From NCBI GenBank assembly GCA_030549495.1, contig JAUIRK010001058.1:137294-201293 (forward strand): a stretch of DNA of 64,000 bases, given 5' to 3'. The stretch is from Nectonema munidae. Lineage: Eukaryota; Nematomorpha; Nectonematoida; Nectonematidae. The translations under genes and the position numbers were made by a program. Positions 18,546 through 30,712 of this stretch are shown piece after piece (the first letter of the stretch is position 1; every line of letters starts with the position of its first letter). Below the pieces are notes generated by a model. It had not been told where the DNA came from. It searched no databases and was given only the letters and a program-made list of their open reading frames with translations.

Positions 18546-21500
18546 TTCTTCCTTTTTTACATTGCCTGAATCACAGGCTTCATCTTGTTGTGATTAATGC
18601 TTTGAATTCTGTAGATGAAGTTTCAAGATGCATTCGTGTGTGTAAGCTAATTTACAATTTTATCAGAAAGCCTAATGTGGAGAAAATATATGATAAAGGG
18701 AAAATTCAAAGGATTATGGATTAAAGATGGACAGGACATATTGATTCAACCAACTCTTTTGTCAAAAACTAGGAAAATAGTTTATATCTTTTTGAAGAAT
18801 GTTCTTTATCCGATAATAATCACGAACTCAGTATCGAAGCTCAAAGTCTCTCAATGCAAATACAGAAAAAAACAGTTCATAACATAACATAATAAATTTT
18901 ATTAAGCAAAAAGAATGTTGTTCAATCTTATGAAAATTGCATCTAAAAATAATAACTTCAAATAATGAGATATTTGAGTTTTCATAAGACGAAATATCAC
19001 AAGTGTAAAAACTTGAGATGACTCCAATTGAAGTCTAATCTATTTTTAAATATATTTAATGTTTGTGCATCCACAATATTTTGAGGTGAAAACAATTCAT
19101 ATTTGTTTGAATCTCTTGTTCAAGGTCCTTAAAATTTTAATTTTTATTAACTGTTATTCACAGTTACTTTAAAATTTACAAATACTCTTGATATACTTTT
19201 TTTAAAATTTAACTTCTATGATGCACAAGAGAAAGAAATTGATTCTGCTATCATATTTAGATTCATATACAAAAAATATTTATACCGATAAATTGGTTAA
19301 GAAATTTTCTAACAAAACAAGAAGAATTCAACTTTTTTGAGAGATCATGTAGTTTTTCCAAAATGAGATAAGTTTTTTTTATAAATAATTGTTTTATTTA
19401 TTCATTATTTATTTGTAATGCCCTCACCCCTTGCTCTTTCTTTTCTCACTCTTCCCCACCCTATTCTGGTTTAAAAAGTGATTTAGAAAATAAATGCTCA
19501 GATTTTTATTAAGACACATAATTCAGTTATATACTGACTGAGTCAAAACAGTCTCCATTAGATGTTCATTTTTCCTATTTAGCAGCAGCAAATTATCGTT
19601 GACTTCGTCAAAATCAACACAATCAAGAACTTCTTTCTCAATGCTCATAAGAGCCAGACTTTGGAGGTGGGCTTACCCTATAGTACATAGAGTAGTTTTA
19701 GAAAATTAATAGAAGTGAGGGAAGGGCGAAGGTTAAATTATTTATGCATCCTTGCTGCTAGGACAACATAAAACCTGAAAGTTTATCCCAGTTACATTAC
19801 TCTTTTTAAAGTTTCCTCAGTTGTCTTGGTGGAAACCTTGGAAGAGGTATTTTTTACATCCCCAAGCCCCGCCCCTAAGGTTGTGACTGGCCAATGAAAT
19901 AGCGCCCCCTATGTGTGGCGCCCGGAGCAATTGCCTCTCCTCACACTGCCCTCCCCTTTGATAAGGCCCTGCTCCTAAAATACTTTGAAAATTTTTATAA
20001 CACCCAGAAACATTTTTGCACTAATATTTATTGAATTTATTTAATTGTGCTAAATAAAATTTTATAAATAAATAAATAAACGATATGTAAAAAAATATTT
20101 CCAAAAGTGATTTATTACAAAGTAATTTTTGAAATTAATTTTTTTTTATAAAATTTCCTTCTTGATTTTTCATTTTGGTAACTCTCTGCTCTTTTTTTAT
20201 TCTATGTCTCTTTCCGATATATTTTATTCTATTTTTCCAATACTCTATTTCAAATTATTTTTTTCATTATAAGTTATTTTTCCAAATATTAATATTCCTT
20301 ATTTAGTTTTTTTTTCTACGTTAAATATGAATGACTATAATTTCGTAGCATGTTCTTAATTTTATGACGAACCCTACCCCCTTTGTCTCCAATAAGTTTG
20401 AATTCCCTTAATTCTAATTTTTATATTATTTGAAAGATTTTTTTGGTTTATGAGCAGACTTTTCATATTAATTTCTTTACTTTAAGGCTAAATATTTAAA
20501 TTAATATTTTAAATTTTATTTATTTCGCCTTAGTTCTTATAATATTACAAATTTAAGCTATAGGTAATCTGAGGCAGTGTTGCCAAATCTACGTATTTTC
20601 GTAGGGAAAATTTTCTATGGACAGATTTTTTGTTCACTCGCATTTTGAAAAATAAAAAGAATTTAATTTTTTTTTTAATTAACGATTTAATTAATTTGTT
20701 TCATCATAATTGAAATGATTGATTTATCTTCGCCAGTAGCAAAGGGGAAGAGCCTAAACTGAAATCCCTGAAATAATAAAAATTTTGAAATCCTAGAGTT
20801 TTCTCGAACTGGTTCAGAGCTTTTTTCTCCATTTTTCTTAAAAAAAATAACTGTCACCTCCCGCAGAAAACTTTTCCTTACTAGGGGCCTGGATCTAAAA
20901 AAATTTTTCGATGATTTTCTGGATATTTGATTTTTTGCCTCGTAATGTAGCTAGAAATTTTTACAAGAGCCACATTAGTTTTCAGTGGGGTAAATATTTT
21001 TTATAGTATATAACTATATGAAGGTATACTCTATAATTTAAAGTACATTCTAGTTGATTACTCTAGCTATGAGATAAATTATTGTAATATAATTCACAAA
21101 TTAGGATAAATGCTTCTATTATATTTGCTAAATATAATTTAAACAATTAAGTATTTTCAAATTTATATCATCTTTATTCTAAGAAGTTTATTTTTTGTTT
21201 TTTTTTATCAAGATTAAAGCAGAGTTGTGGAAACTTTTAAGTATAATGGGCGAAAAAGTTTGAAAGTCAATATCTGCGGGTTGATCACAAATATCGACTC
21301 CTAAACATGTGTAAATCTTGTATAATAACCTCTAAAGTAATGAGACGATTAACCATGAGAATCCTTTTTTTAAATATCGGAACTTCACTTCTGATCCAAA
21401 TTTAAGAGTGGTCTAACTATAAGTTAAACTTTAGTTGCCTTTCTTTGTAATTAAATGAATACGACTTTTTCTAGCTATTGGATAATATATTTTTATAGGG

Positions 21501-22042
21501 AAAAAATTCTCGATTTTTTATATATGAATATATCAGTGTTGGGGTGCTATAAAAAACAATCGTGGGAGTAATTTGCCTCACACCAGGGGGTTTTTAAAAA
21601 AAATTCTAAATACATTTTTTTAGTAATATAGTTTGGTTAGTATTTTGTCGCTGCAACTTTAATATTAAGCGGTAAAGTGACTCGGTACAGAGTAATCAAT
21701 CCACCTAACCAATTCATTTGATATCAGCCAGGATGTTGACCTTTGATGAGATGTGAGATTGAGAAAACCTTTTACCTCATAGTCAATATTGTATGGGATA
21801 GTAGGGTTGTCGAATAAATTAATGTCAGATACAAGCCTTTCGATGCGGTCTTTACTTTTTTAATGTTTCATCAACATTTCTCTGATTATTATATAATATC
21901 ATTTAGAATTTTTTTAGAGTGGGAAGGAGATAACAGATATATAATCTCACTATATAAATAATTAATATATATTTTCGCTTAAAATTTTTATTTAATGTTG
22001 GAAAAACATAGAATGATGAGTCGAAATTGTAATATTACTTAT
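18546..22042. other. Gene-free, very AT-rich stretch
   Basis: No supported gene. At 19855-19980 a GC-rich patch ends AAGGCCCTG and resembles the right end of a hAT-like repeat (on the other strand CAGGGCCTTATCAAAGGGGA). At about 20575, CAGTGTTGCCAAATCTACG resembles a single hAT end. Neither has a partner that I can see. Confidence 0.5.
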
Positions 22043-22390
22043 CTAATGAGGAGGCCAATAGCAACTGATGTGTCTAAGTATTGTATCGAAAGGGTTTAAA
22101 CCTTTAACTTTGATTTCCTCTCGCCACATGAACTCACACAAAACTTCTATGAGTGCCGTTCTGTTTTTTATTTATTTCTTTGGCACTTCTCCACATTCGT
22201 TCAATATTTTGAGTGTGAGCCCCACTAGAAGGATCTACAAAGTTTTTCGAATGATTAACAAATAAATGATGATAATCATTGGTGGAAAACATAATTCTGT
22301 ATGCACCCCAGTCATCACTTATTATTGTAGTTCCAGGCCTTATGCTATTCTTTATTATTAGATAAAGTGTTGTAAAAAATTCATTCAAAA
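22043..22390 (-). pseudogene. Merlin (ISXO2-like) transposase C-terminal fragment
   Basis: The minus-strand frame from 22388 contains IRPGTTIISDDWGAYR, FVNHSKNFVDPSSGAHTQNI and ERMWRSAKE. These are the second catalytic Asp block and the conserved HTQNIE..W signature of ISXO2-like DDE transposases, which in animals define the Merlin superfamily. The frame then shifts by one near 22140 and continues CEFMWREEIKVKGLNPFDTI to a stop at 22043. The N-terminal half is missing, so it is an inactive fragment. Confidence 0.8.
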
Positions 22391-22863
22391 AACTAATGCT
22401 AATAATCGTCTGCTAATGAAAATACATTTTTCAATTTTAGAAAATATCGTCTGCTTTTTTTTAAAAATTTTTTTGGAGTGAGGGGATGAGATAACATCCC
22501 CTTACCAAGAATTATCTTCCCTAAAGATTTAGAAAAGTGATCTTTATCTTTTGAAAATATCTCTAACTAAAAAAGGTTTCAAAAAATCGTTATTTTTCAA
22601 AAATGATGTTAAGATCCATTTAGAAATTGGTTGAGCAATACAAAATGAGGAAAAAATGTGAATAGTCATAAACAGCTATAGAGTGGCATAATGTATGATA
22701 ATTTTATAGGCAAATCAACCATAAACCCATTTCATCCCAAGAAAAATAAAGTACATTAAGTAATTTTATGTAAAAGTCTCTTATAAAAGTAAGAAATCTG
22801 CTGCGTCAGTTAAAACTGACCATGCAATGAAACTTCGAAGAAAAATTATTAAATCTCTATTAA

Positions 22864-22979
22864 CCGGTTAGCGACCAAAGTCGACTTTGCAAAAATAAAA
22901 TCGTCGTAATTTCTTAATGCTTTTTAATACAAATCTGCTTTACATTAGATAACCTCTGATTATTCTCGTTGATAACGGG
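22864..22979 (-). repeat. TTAA-flanked MITE (family 1, copy 3, inverted)
   Basis: TTAA at 22860-22863 and 22980-22983. Read on the minus strand it starts CCCGTTATCAACGAGAATAA and ends GTCGCTAACCGG. It contains AAGCAGATTTGTATTAAAAA and the GTCGACTTTG-type end segment. Confidence 0.75.
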
Positions 22980-23595
22980 TTAATGTTTAAAATTCGAGGC
23001 AAACCGAATGCAAATGAACTCAACTTATTGCAATTATGTACTGGGAAATCATCCTTCTTGAACTAGTTTCCATATCCAGTCCAGCACACCACGAAGCTTT
23101 TTAGTATACAACTGAAAACATTTTCAGACGCATGCATAGGAACGAGCCTAATTCGGTAGATTTTAGACACAACTCAGAAAGGCAATTCTACTTTCGGGAA
23201 GGTTGAAGAAGCAAATAAAAAAACGCAAAATCCCTAGTCAGATTGGGATAAAAACAAAATACCATTTAGCCCAGTGATTCCTAATCATACACCGATTCAA
23301 AATTGTTCAAATTAAAATTAGTGATGGAACGATACTAAAGTTTTGCTCGATTACGATGGCGATTCTTAAAAAATACGCGGTTTTTTCCACAAATGGACTA
23401 ATTAGCAATTATCTTTGATTAAGTTGAGAACATAAAAATTTTCCTATATTCCTATACTTAACAGTTAACACAAATCATAATTACTATATAAACTTTTTAC
23501 ACATGTGGGAAAAACATTTTAAAAATGATAATAAAAATTTCACTTTAACAAATATCAATTCACCTAACTTTTAACAGTATTAGTTATTTTATTTT

Positions 23596-24400
23596 CTATT
23601 CATGATGCAGTAAGTAGACTATACATCTCATGGAATTATGGAAATATGTTAAATTCTCAAACAGGAACCTCTGATTAAATTGACTAGAAGCACACTCAGA
23701 AAAGAAAGTTATTTTATTCATTTTTGGGCAAGTTGTTTTCCAATCTTGTATGTACTCTAGAAATGTGGGCATTGGCATTTGCTGTGCAGCACGTTATCAC
23801 TTACAAACGCGAATAATTCAACTTTTTTCAGCTATAAAAACACACTTGCTCGTGATTTCAGTGCCAACTATGGATCTCATTTTATTGGATGATCGGATAA
23901 TTTTCTACAGTCAACTTGCACCATACATGCTGCCCGTTAGCTTTTGTTTTCCCTTTCTCAAAATGTGTACTTTGCTTCCTTTTAATCATTTGCTTCAAGA
24001 GACTGGAGAAATCTTGTGGTAGGAAAACATGGTGATGTGTAATGTAGCAAAACTTGGATAAGCCAACATATTGTGCAGGATTTTCTTGATGGTACAAATT
24101 ATGACCATTCTTCATGGTTGACAAGAATCTGCCTTTGAATATATTCTTTGGTACCCTCCTTTTTCTTTGAAATCAATGCATATTTTCTATTTGGGCTCCG
24201 CCAGGATATATCATCACGGCAATAGAATGTTGAAATTGCCATACATAATTTTTGTGTGGCCCTTGCATGAACAACCAACATCTTTAGGAACTGCAAATTT
24301 CTTTGCCAGTGTATTGATGCCTCTTCTCCTCTTACATGTACTACATGTAAGACACCGTGAAACCCGCTTTACAACTTTTCTCAAACTTTGAGGGGTTTTG
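23596..24400 (-). pseudogene. Degraded ORF cluster, probably transposon-derived
   Basis: Several minus-strand ORFs in different frames read as successive pieces of one protein: YCRDDISWRSPNRKYALI; then YHQENPAQYVGLSKFCYI; then GKTKANGQHVWCKLTVENYP; then MPMPTFLEYIQDWKTTCPK. The NPAQYVGLSKFCYI pattern recalls 'Y....P...IGLSKFAELRP' segments of uncharacterised arthropod repeat proteins. I do not recognise the family with confidence. Frameshifts and stops show it is not functional. Confidence 0.35.
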
Positions 24401-25065
24401 TAACTCTGCTAATCTTCTTGTGCTTTCTTCCTTGTCCTCGTCTATCTGTTTGTATTTCTTTCTCTTAATCTTAAGAACTTCATGCTAACCGGCTATAAAC
24501 TTTTTCTTATCTTTCGTACGAACTCGGTTTTCTGTTCCATGTCCTCATGTTTGCCCTTTTCTTAACATATTTCCCTGTATCCCTTGCTTATCAGAAGGTG
24601 ACAGGCTTTCTAAAAAATTGAAAGATAATGTTAAGTTAACCGAAAGTGAATTTTTAGCTCAAAGCAGCATATTCGTACACACAATTTGGTAACCGAGGAC
24701 AAATTCTTTTTCATTGTGATTAAGAAAGTATTGGAGCGCGATTTTATGAGCATCAAAGTCTATGCCTACATAAACTAGCTTTGTATTTTAAATTTTGGTG
24801 TTTTTTAACTACTCATTTTTGTATAGAATAAAAAACCCACTATTTCTAACGAAAGGACATTTTTAAGGTTGCTGAAACAAAACATCGCAAATTAAAAACG
24901 ATTTTCTAACCGATTATATTTAGGACATTGAAATTTTATATATTATTTTCAGGACGTTATTTTGACCTTGTAAAGACTTTTTTATGTTAAAATTAATCCC
25001 CAAATTGCCCAAATGTTTATTTTTTCTTTTCCATTTTGATTTTTCTATTTAATAAATTTATTTTT

Positions 25066-25067
25066 AG
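25066..25067 (+). other. Possible 5'-UTR splice acceptor of CCT2
   Basis: TTTATTTTTAG precedes 25068, only 17 bases before the CCT2 start codon. The pyrimidine-rich context suggests a 5' untranslated exon further upstream, but AT-rich sequence makes chance matches common. Confidence 0.35.
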
Positions 25068-25084
25068 AATTTTATTGACTGACA

Positions 25085-26713
25085 ATGTTGACCTTGAAAC
25101 CAATTGAAATATTAAAGCCAGAAGCAGAGGAAGAGAAATTAGAGTCAGCCAGATTGTCTAACTTTGCTGGATCCATAGCGATCGGAGATTTACTTAAGAG
25201 TACGCTAGGTCCTAAAGGAATGGACAAGATTTTGTTATCTTCAGGCATGGATCATCACAAATCTGGAGAAATTCAAATAACAAATGATGGTGCAACAATT
25301 CTAAAATCATTGGGCATTGATAACCCTGCTGCTAAAGTGTTGGTAGAAATTGCAAAGACTCAAGACAATGAAGTTGGAGATGGGACAACCTCGGTTTGTG
25401 TTTTGGCTTCTGAACTCTTGAAAGAAGCCGAACATTTGATTGAAAAAAAAATACATCCTCAGCAAATTATAGCTGGATGGAGAAAAGCTACTGACTGTGC
25501 ACGAAAAGCATTAGATAATTGTATTCTAAAGGCTTCAAAAGAAAGGAAATTTTTAGAACAAGAGCTTTTGTATGTGGCGAAAACTACTTTGAGTTCTAAA
25601 AATTTGGCGCCAAATGGAGAATACTTTGCTAGACTCGCTGCAAATGCAGTACACAGACTTAAGGGGAAAACAGATCTATCTTCAATTCAAATTATTAAAA
25701 AATTAGGTGGAAATTTGTTAGACTCTTTCCTTGATGACGGCTTTATCTTGGATAAGAAAATTGGCTTGAATCAGCCTAAACAAGTGAAAAATGCCCGCAT
25801 TTTAGTCGCAAATACATCAATGGATGCAGATAAAGTTAAAGTATTTGGATCCAAAGTAAAAGTTGATTCTACTGCAAAGATAGCTGAAATGGAGTTGGCA
25901 GAAAAGGAAAAAATGAAAGAAAAAGTTTCGTCGATTCTCAAGCACGATATCAATGTGTTCATTAACCGTCAATTAATTTACAATTATCCCGAGCAGTTGT
26001 TTTCAGACGCTGGAGTAATGGCAATTGAGCATGCAGATTTTGAAGGAGTAGAAAGATTGGCTTCTGTTTTAGGCGCTGAAATAGTTTCTACATTCTCAAC
26101 ACCATCTTCCGTTAAACTTGGCCACTGTGACTTGATCGAAGAAATTATGATTGGTGAAGATAAAATGATTAAATTTAGTGGCGTTCAATCGGGTCAAGCA
26201 TGCTCTGTTGTTTTGAGAGGAGCTACTCAGCACATCCTGGATGAGGCCGAACGCTCTCTTCACGACGCCCTATGTGTTCTATCACAAATGGCTTCGAATC
26301 CACGCTTTATTTGCGGTGGAGGTTGTTGTGAGACGGTCATGGCTCTTGCTATCTCCAATCTCGCTAATGAAACACCTGGTAAGGAATCCGTCGCAATGGA
26401 AGCCTTTGCTCGCGCACTCCTACAGATTCCGACTGTAATAACTGACAACGCTGGATTTGATAGTTCAGAGTTGATCACTAATTTGAGAGCTGCACTAAAG
26501 AGCGATATAGAAAATGGTAAGATTGCTACGATGGGCGTTGATTTGAATGAAGGAAAAGTTGCTGACATGAAACAGTTGGGTGTTTTGGAGTCCTACAAAG
26601 TCAAGTTGCAAATGTTGGAGTCTGCTTCCGAAGCTGCTGAAATGATACTCAGAGTTGATAGTATAATTAAGCAAGCACCCCGTAAACGCGAACCTGACAA
26701 TAGAATGTGTTAA
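25085..26713 (+). CDS. CCT2: CCT2, T-complex protein 1 subunit beta
   Basis: CCT2 is one of eight subunits of the cytosolic TRiC/CCT chaperonin that folds actin, tubulin and other proteins with ATP. The uninterrupted 542-residue product is close to the usual 535 and aligns end to end with human CCT2. It has TLGPKGMDK at 40-48, NDGATIL at 67-73, the nucleotide-binding GDGTTS at 98-103, a [18 protein letters not shown] block, [10 protein letters not shown] in the late equatorial domain, and the C-terminal APRKREPD tail. The start ATG follows GACA and gives the expected N-terminus. There are no introns in the coding region, while the neighbouring genes are heavily split, so a retro-derived or secondarily intron-free locus is possible. 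The frame is intact, and codon use looks host-like. Confidence 0.98.
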   Translation: MLTLKPIEILKPEAEEEKLESARLSNFAGSIAIGDLLKSTLGPKGMDKILLSSGMDHHKSGEIQITNDGATILKSLGIDNPAAKVLVEIAKTQDNEVGDGTTSVCVLASELLKEAEHLIEKKIHPQQIIAGWRKATDCARKALDNCILKASKERKFLEQELLYVAKTTLSSKNLAPNGEYFARLAANAVHRLKGKTDLSSIQIIKKLGGNLLDSFLDDGFILDKKIGLNQPKQVKNARILVANTSMDADKVKVFGSKVKVDSTAKIAEMELAEKEKMKEKVSSILKHDINVFINRQLIYNYPEQLFSDAGVMAIEHADFEGVERLASVLGAEIVSTFSTPSSVKLGHCDLIEEIMIGEDKMIKFSGVQSGQACSVVLRGATQHILDEAERSLHDALCVLSQMASNPRFICGGGCCETVMALAISNLANETPGKESVAMEAFARALLQIPTVITDNAGFDSSELITNLRAALKSDIENGKIATMGVDLNEGKVADMKQLGVLESYKVKLQMLESASEAAEMILRVDSIIKQAPRKREPDNRMC

Positions 26714-26784
26714 TTTTTAAAGCTATTCTTTTCCAATTTTCGTAATATTCGATGTTTAATATACACTCTTCACACTTCTTTTTT

Positions 26785-26790
26785 AATAAA
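26785..26790 (+). terminator. Candidate polyadenylation signal of CCT2
   Basis: AATAAA 72 bases after the stop codon, followed by T-rich sequence. Confidence 0.55.
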
Positions 26791-27167
26791 AATGTTAGCC
26801 TCTCATTAAAAAAATGAGTTAGTCTTTAGTTTAAGTAAAATAAGTGTATAAATATAACTAAAAAAATTTATTGTAAATTTTTAAAGAAAAGATTCATGCT
26901 GTAATGCCTTGATTTCAAAAAAAATTTCTGTTCATGTGTCCTTTTTTTAGTTATAAAAAACGTCAAACCTCCTTTTTATTTAAAAAAAACATTGCATTCC
27001 TTTATACTGGAATAGTAGTAATATTAATATTGATTTTTTTATATCAAGATTTAGCAATATTAAATTTATTTTTTAAGTCTATTATTTTTTGCACTAAAAT
27101 GATATTTCAAAATTTTAGATGCTTAAATTACATTTGAAATAAGTATTCTATACTACTTTTAATTTAA

Positions 27168-27297
27168 CCCTTTCGTGACCAGAAAAATTAGACGATATTT
27201 ATTAAAAAGCAGAAGATTCACATACAAAACTATTTGAAAAAACAGACGAAGGTAAAATTGTATATGTATCATATATGTTACACTGGTAACGAAAGGG
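27168..27297. repeat. TTAA-flanked MITE, related family 2
   Basis: TTAA at 27164-27167 and 27298-27301. Ends CCCTTTCGTGACCAG and GGTAACGAAAGGG form inverted repeats. The interior keeps GACGATAT and AAGCAGAAGATT, so it is a diverged relative of family 1. Confidence 0.75.
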
Positions 27298-27301
27298 TTA
27301 A

Positions 27302-28660
27302 TAGATTTCAAAGCTTATATTATTTTAAGAATACCTGCCTTAGAAAGTTAAACTTTTGTCTAAAACATACTATTTTCAATAAAAAATTCTATGAAGTCTT
27401 TGGTTTCACAAAATTTGATCTAGAAATTTTTCTTCAAAAATATTAAATTTTGGTAGGAAAGGTTAAACTTTCCTATGATTTATATAAATATATGGATATG
27501 ACAGTTCTGTCATAACCTGAAAAATTTATCTAATGCAAATCTACAAAATTTAAAAAAGTTTATCAATGATTTTGTAACTTTTATATTTGTGGAACGCGAA
27601 TCAAAATTATCTAAATTTGAGTAATTAATTGACTGCTTTTTGGACAATTTTGTTTGATCTCTTTACAAAAACCTCACAAATCCAGATATTTCATAAAAAT
27701 TAACTTTATAAATTTGTGGGATAAAACTAGAAGAAATAATAGAAAAAAGAATTTAATATTAAATTTGGGGATTTATTTTTTTAAATCAAAATTGTAATAA
27801 AAGAAACTTCTTTTAAGTTTAATAGATACGACAAATTTTATTAATATACATCATAGATCTTATACACAATTGTGATGATATCAGAATCATCACTTAGGCG
27901 TTTTTTTAAATATCTTTTCGAATTACAAAAAAAAAATCTCTAATAAATTTAAAGTAATTGAAAAAGGTTAGGCTGGCCTTATTTTATTGTGACAAAAACT
28001 GGACATTTTAACAACTGACAATATTCAACCAAGTTAGGAGACGGTTAAAATTAAAAAAAAACGTGTATATAGAATATGATCTAATTTTATGCATACTTTA
28101 AAGAACTTAGATTTTTTGTTGAAATTACATACTCATTCAATTTTTGCGTTTAAAAGTTTTAGATCAATACTTGTTACATTCCTGATTGATTTTTCAATTT
28201 TATATAATAGTAAAACAACTACATATTTTATTATTTTGATAAAAATAGTACATTTAAAAAGACGGGATGATTAAAAATATAAGAGTAGGAATCTTATCAA
28301 ACTTCAAAATTTAATTACTCTTCACCAAATTTGGATATCTTTAGAAAGAGATTTTTTAATACTAATACTTCGTTATAGTTTTGTAACATCGTCTCCCCTA
28401 TAAATATCTCAAATCTTACATCTAGCAAAATATGAATATAAAGTTGAACCTAGTCTCCCTAATCATTTGTATCAAATTGCAAACTATGGAATAGAAAACA
28501 TCGTAGTATACAGGTAAAGACAGTTTTTACGGAGTGAATATACTTCAGCTCCAACTTATTAGTTGACAATCGAATTTTGTTATTTACTTACATATTTACA
28601 ATAAAATTTTCTTAAAAAAATTGCTTATAAAAATGATCCAAAAACAAATAAACTGGATAT
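27302..28660. other. Gene-free AT-rich stretch
   Basis: I see no supported gene, RNA gene or well-formed repeat here. Confidence 0.5.
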
Positions 28661-28666
28661 TTTTCG

Positions 28667-29640
28667 TCAGAGTTGACTTAAAAAATTTATGTACTCGAAA
28701 ACGGTATGCGGACATTAGGGGCATTTTTCTCATCAAAACACTTTGCAGCAAAATAAACACATCATTCATCAAGCAAGTCAGCGTGTGATATAAAGACACG
28801 ATAAAAATATTTAAAACTAAGTATTTATTCCACATAAACAAGATATTATATAAAAAAATGATTGTTCAACAATAATAAGCAATAATATATAACAAGCTAA
28901 AAAGTTATTAAAAAATTGCACGCAAAGGAACTTTGTTGTTCAACTAAAAATAACTAAGTAATAAGTGAGGCCTTAATGATATCACTCGCATTAATAAACT
29001 TATAGTGTCCACATGTTGAGAAATAAGTTGCTGCAATCGTGCATGATGAGTATATACTATATACCTCTAATGCAGGGGCCGGGAACTTTTTTGGCTAAAA
29101 GAGCCCAAAAAACACATATTTTAAAGTGTAATCCTCTGAGAGCCATATATATTTTTAAATACTGATTACAAATAAATGGAAAAAGAAGACCAACAATTTT
29201 AGAATAAAATAACATTCTGAATTTATTTTAAACAACATTGTTTTAGCGAAGTTATTTAAATAAGCAAAGTCTGCATCATCATCAGAATTATCTGTGTCGT
29301 CGTGATTCGTAATGATGAAGAGAGTGTAGAATTGGCAAGAAGGATATGCATTATCGCAATACATCCCTTTATCCTGAAGGCCACCTAATTTATCTGAGAG
29401 CCAGATGCAGTCATCAAAAGAGCCATGTCTGGCTCGCGAGCCATAGGTTCCCGACCCCTGCTCTAATGTATACACTATAGTTACATGTGTTTTAAATATC
29501 CTTAACTTGTGTTTTTATATCACATGCTGACTTGCTTGATGAATGATGTGTTTATTTTGCTGCAAAGCGTTATGATGAGCAAAATGCCCCTAATGTCTGG
29601 CAACCCTCGAAAACAACTACTTTTTCAACTCTAGTAAAAA
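28667..29640. mobile_element. Fold-back element with a nested hAT MITE
   Basis: The left arm (about 28667-28830) and right arm (about 29470-29640) are inverted copies. Blocks include GACATTAGGGGCATTTT, TTTGCAGCAAAATAAACACA and TCATTCATCAAGCAAGTCAG on the left, and their complements on the right. The centre (28841-29064) is unrelated AT-rich DNA followed by a separately bounded hAT MITE. Arms of about 150 bases are long for a MITE, so this is either a fold-back element or an inverted duplication. Confidence 0.7.
29073..29460. repeat. hAT-type MITE with perfect TSD
   Basis: Flanked by perfect CTCTAATG at 29065-29072 and 29461-29468. Ends CAGGGGCCGGGAACTTTTTT and GGTTCCCGACCCCTG. Subterminal GAGAGCCA/TGGCTCGCGAGCC motifs are inverted, as in many hAT elements. 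It is nested in the fold-back element and therefore younger. Confidence 0.88.
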
Positions 29641-30137
29641 ATATAACGAGCTCTGAATGAATTTATGTTTCCCTATAAATTAGATATTAAAAATTTTTTT
29701 TTTCAAATTAAAAATCGGTATTTTTAGTTTTCTGCCGATGCTGTTAATCAATACATCCCAAATAAAAGGTGAATTATGAAATAATCAAAATATTTCAATT
29801 TACCCTCGCATGGCCTATAAGTCCTGAAAGGCACCACATAATGTTTCTCAATATTTTCATTGATATCTTTTCAAATAATAAAAATTCAAGGCTTTGAAAA
29901 TCTCAAATAGTTTGTATATAGCCATTTTATAACAAAAATCTAAAAAATAACATGTACACAGTTTAACCAAAGTTTCTCCCTTTTCCCACTATTTTCCTCT
30001 CTTATGGCTGCTACATTTTGAATTTTCGTTATTTTTCTTGAACCAAAAAAAATAGATTTTAAAGATAATGTCCATGTATTTTTACCTGCCTTTTCAATAA
30101 TTTCAGGCATTCAGCTCTTTTGTGCTATCATATACTA

Positions 30138-30454
30138 CAAGGCTACTCAACTATTATAAGCAAAGGTCCAGTTAGACAAGTTCCAATTTATGCATAGGCC
30201 CAAAAATTTTTATTACATGAAATAAAGAAAATAAAACAACCATCACAGAAAAGAATAGTAAACATAATAGTACTTTGAGAATAGTACTTTGTGTTAACTC
30301 TTAATAATAATAATAAGATGGTAATTTCAATAACAAATCAATATTTATTTTAATAAATAATGCTTGAAATTCTTAATAATAATGTTCGCTGGGTCCAACT
30401 ACAACATTCAAAAGGTCCGAATTCGGACCGCGGGCCGCCAATTGAGCACCTCTG
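30138..30454. repeat. hAT-type MITE with perfect TSD
   Basis: Flanked by ATATACTA at 30130-30137 and 30455-30462. The left end is CAAGGCTACTCAACTATTAT. The right end on the other strand is CAGAGGTGCTCAATTGGCGG. AAAGGTCC segments lie inside both ends. No coding sequence remains. Confidence 0.82.
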
Positions 30455-30712
30455 ATATACTAGTTAAAAGAGAGAATTTAGTATCATGTTGCGAATATAT
30501 GTGCAGATTATAACTAGGTATTGATTCCTAATATGAAATATGATAGCAGTAGTATAATAGCTTGCAGCAGGATAAGATAAAATATATGGGAGGATATATG
30601 CGTATTATAAGACAGCAAGATTAGAAGTGCTTTGATGCTTCCGATCTTTGCCAAGCTCCTGATATATTTATGAATAAATAGATATTATGGTCAATTCACA
30701 AATAGTCACCAT

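Noticed and set aside
25771-26568. Minus-strand and alternative-frame ORFs inside CCT2
   Set aside because: They are shadows of the conserved CCT2 frame and have no homology pattern.
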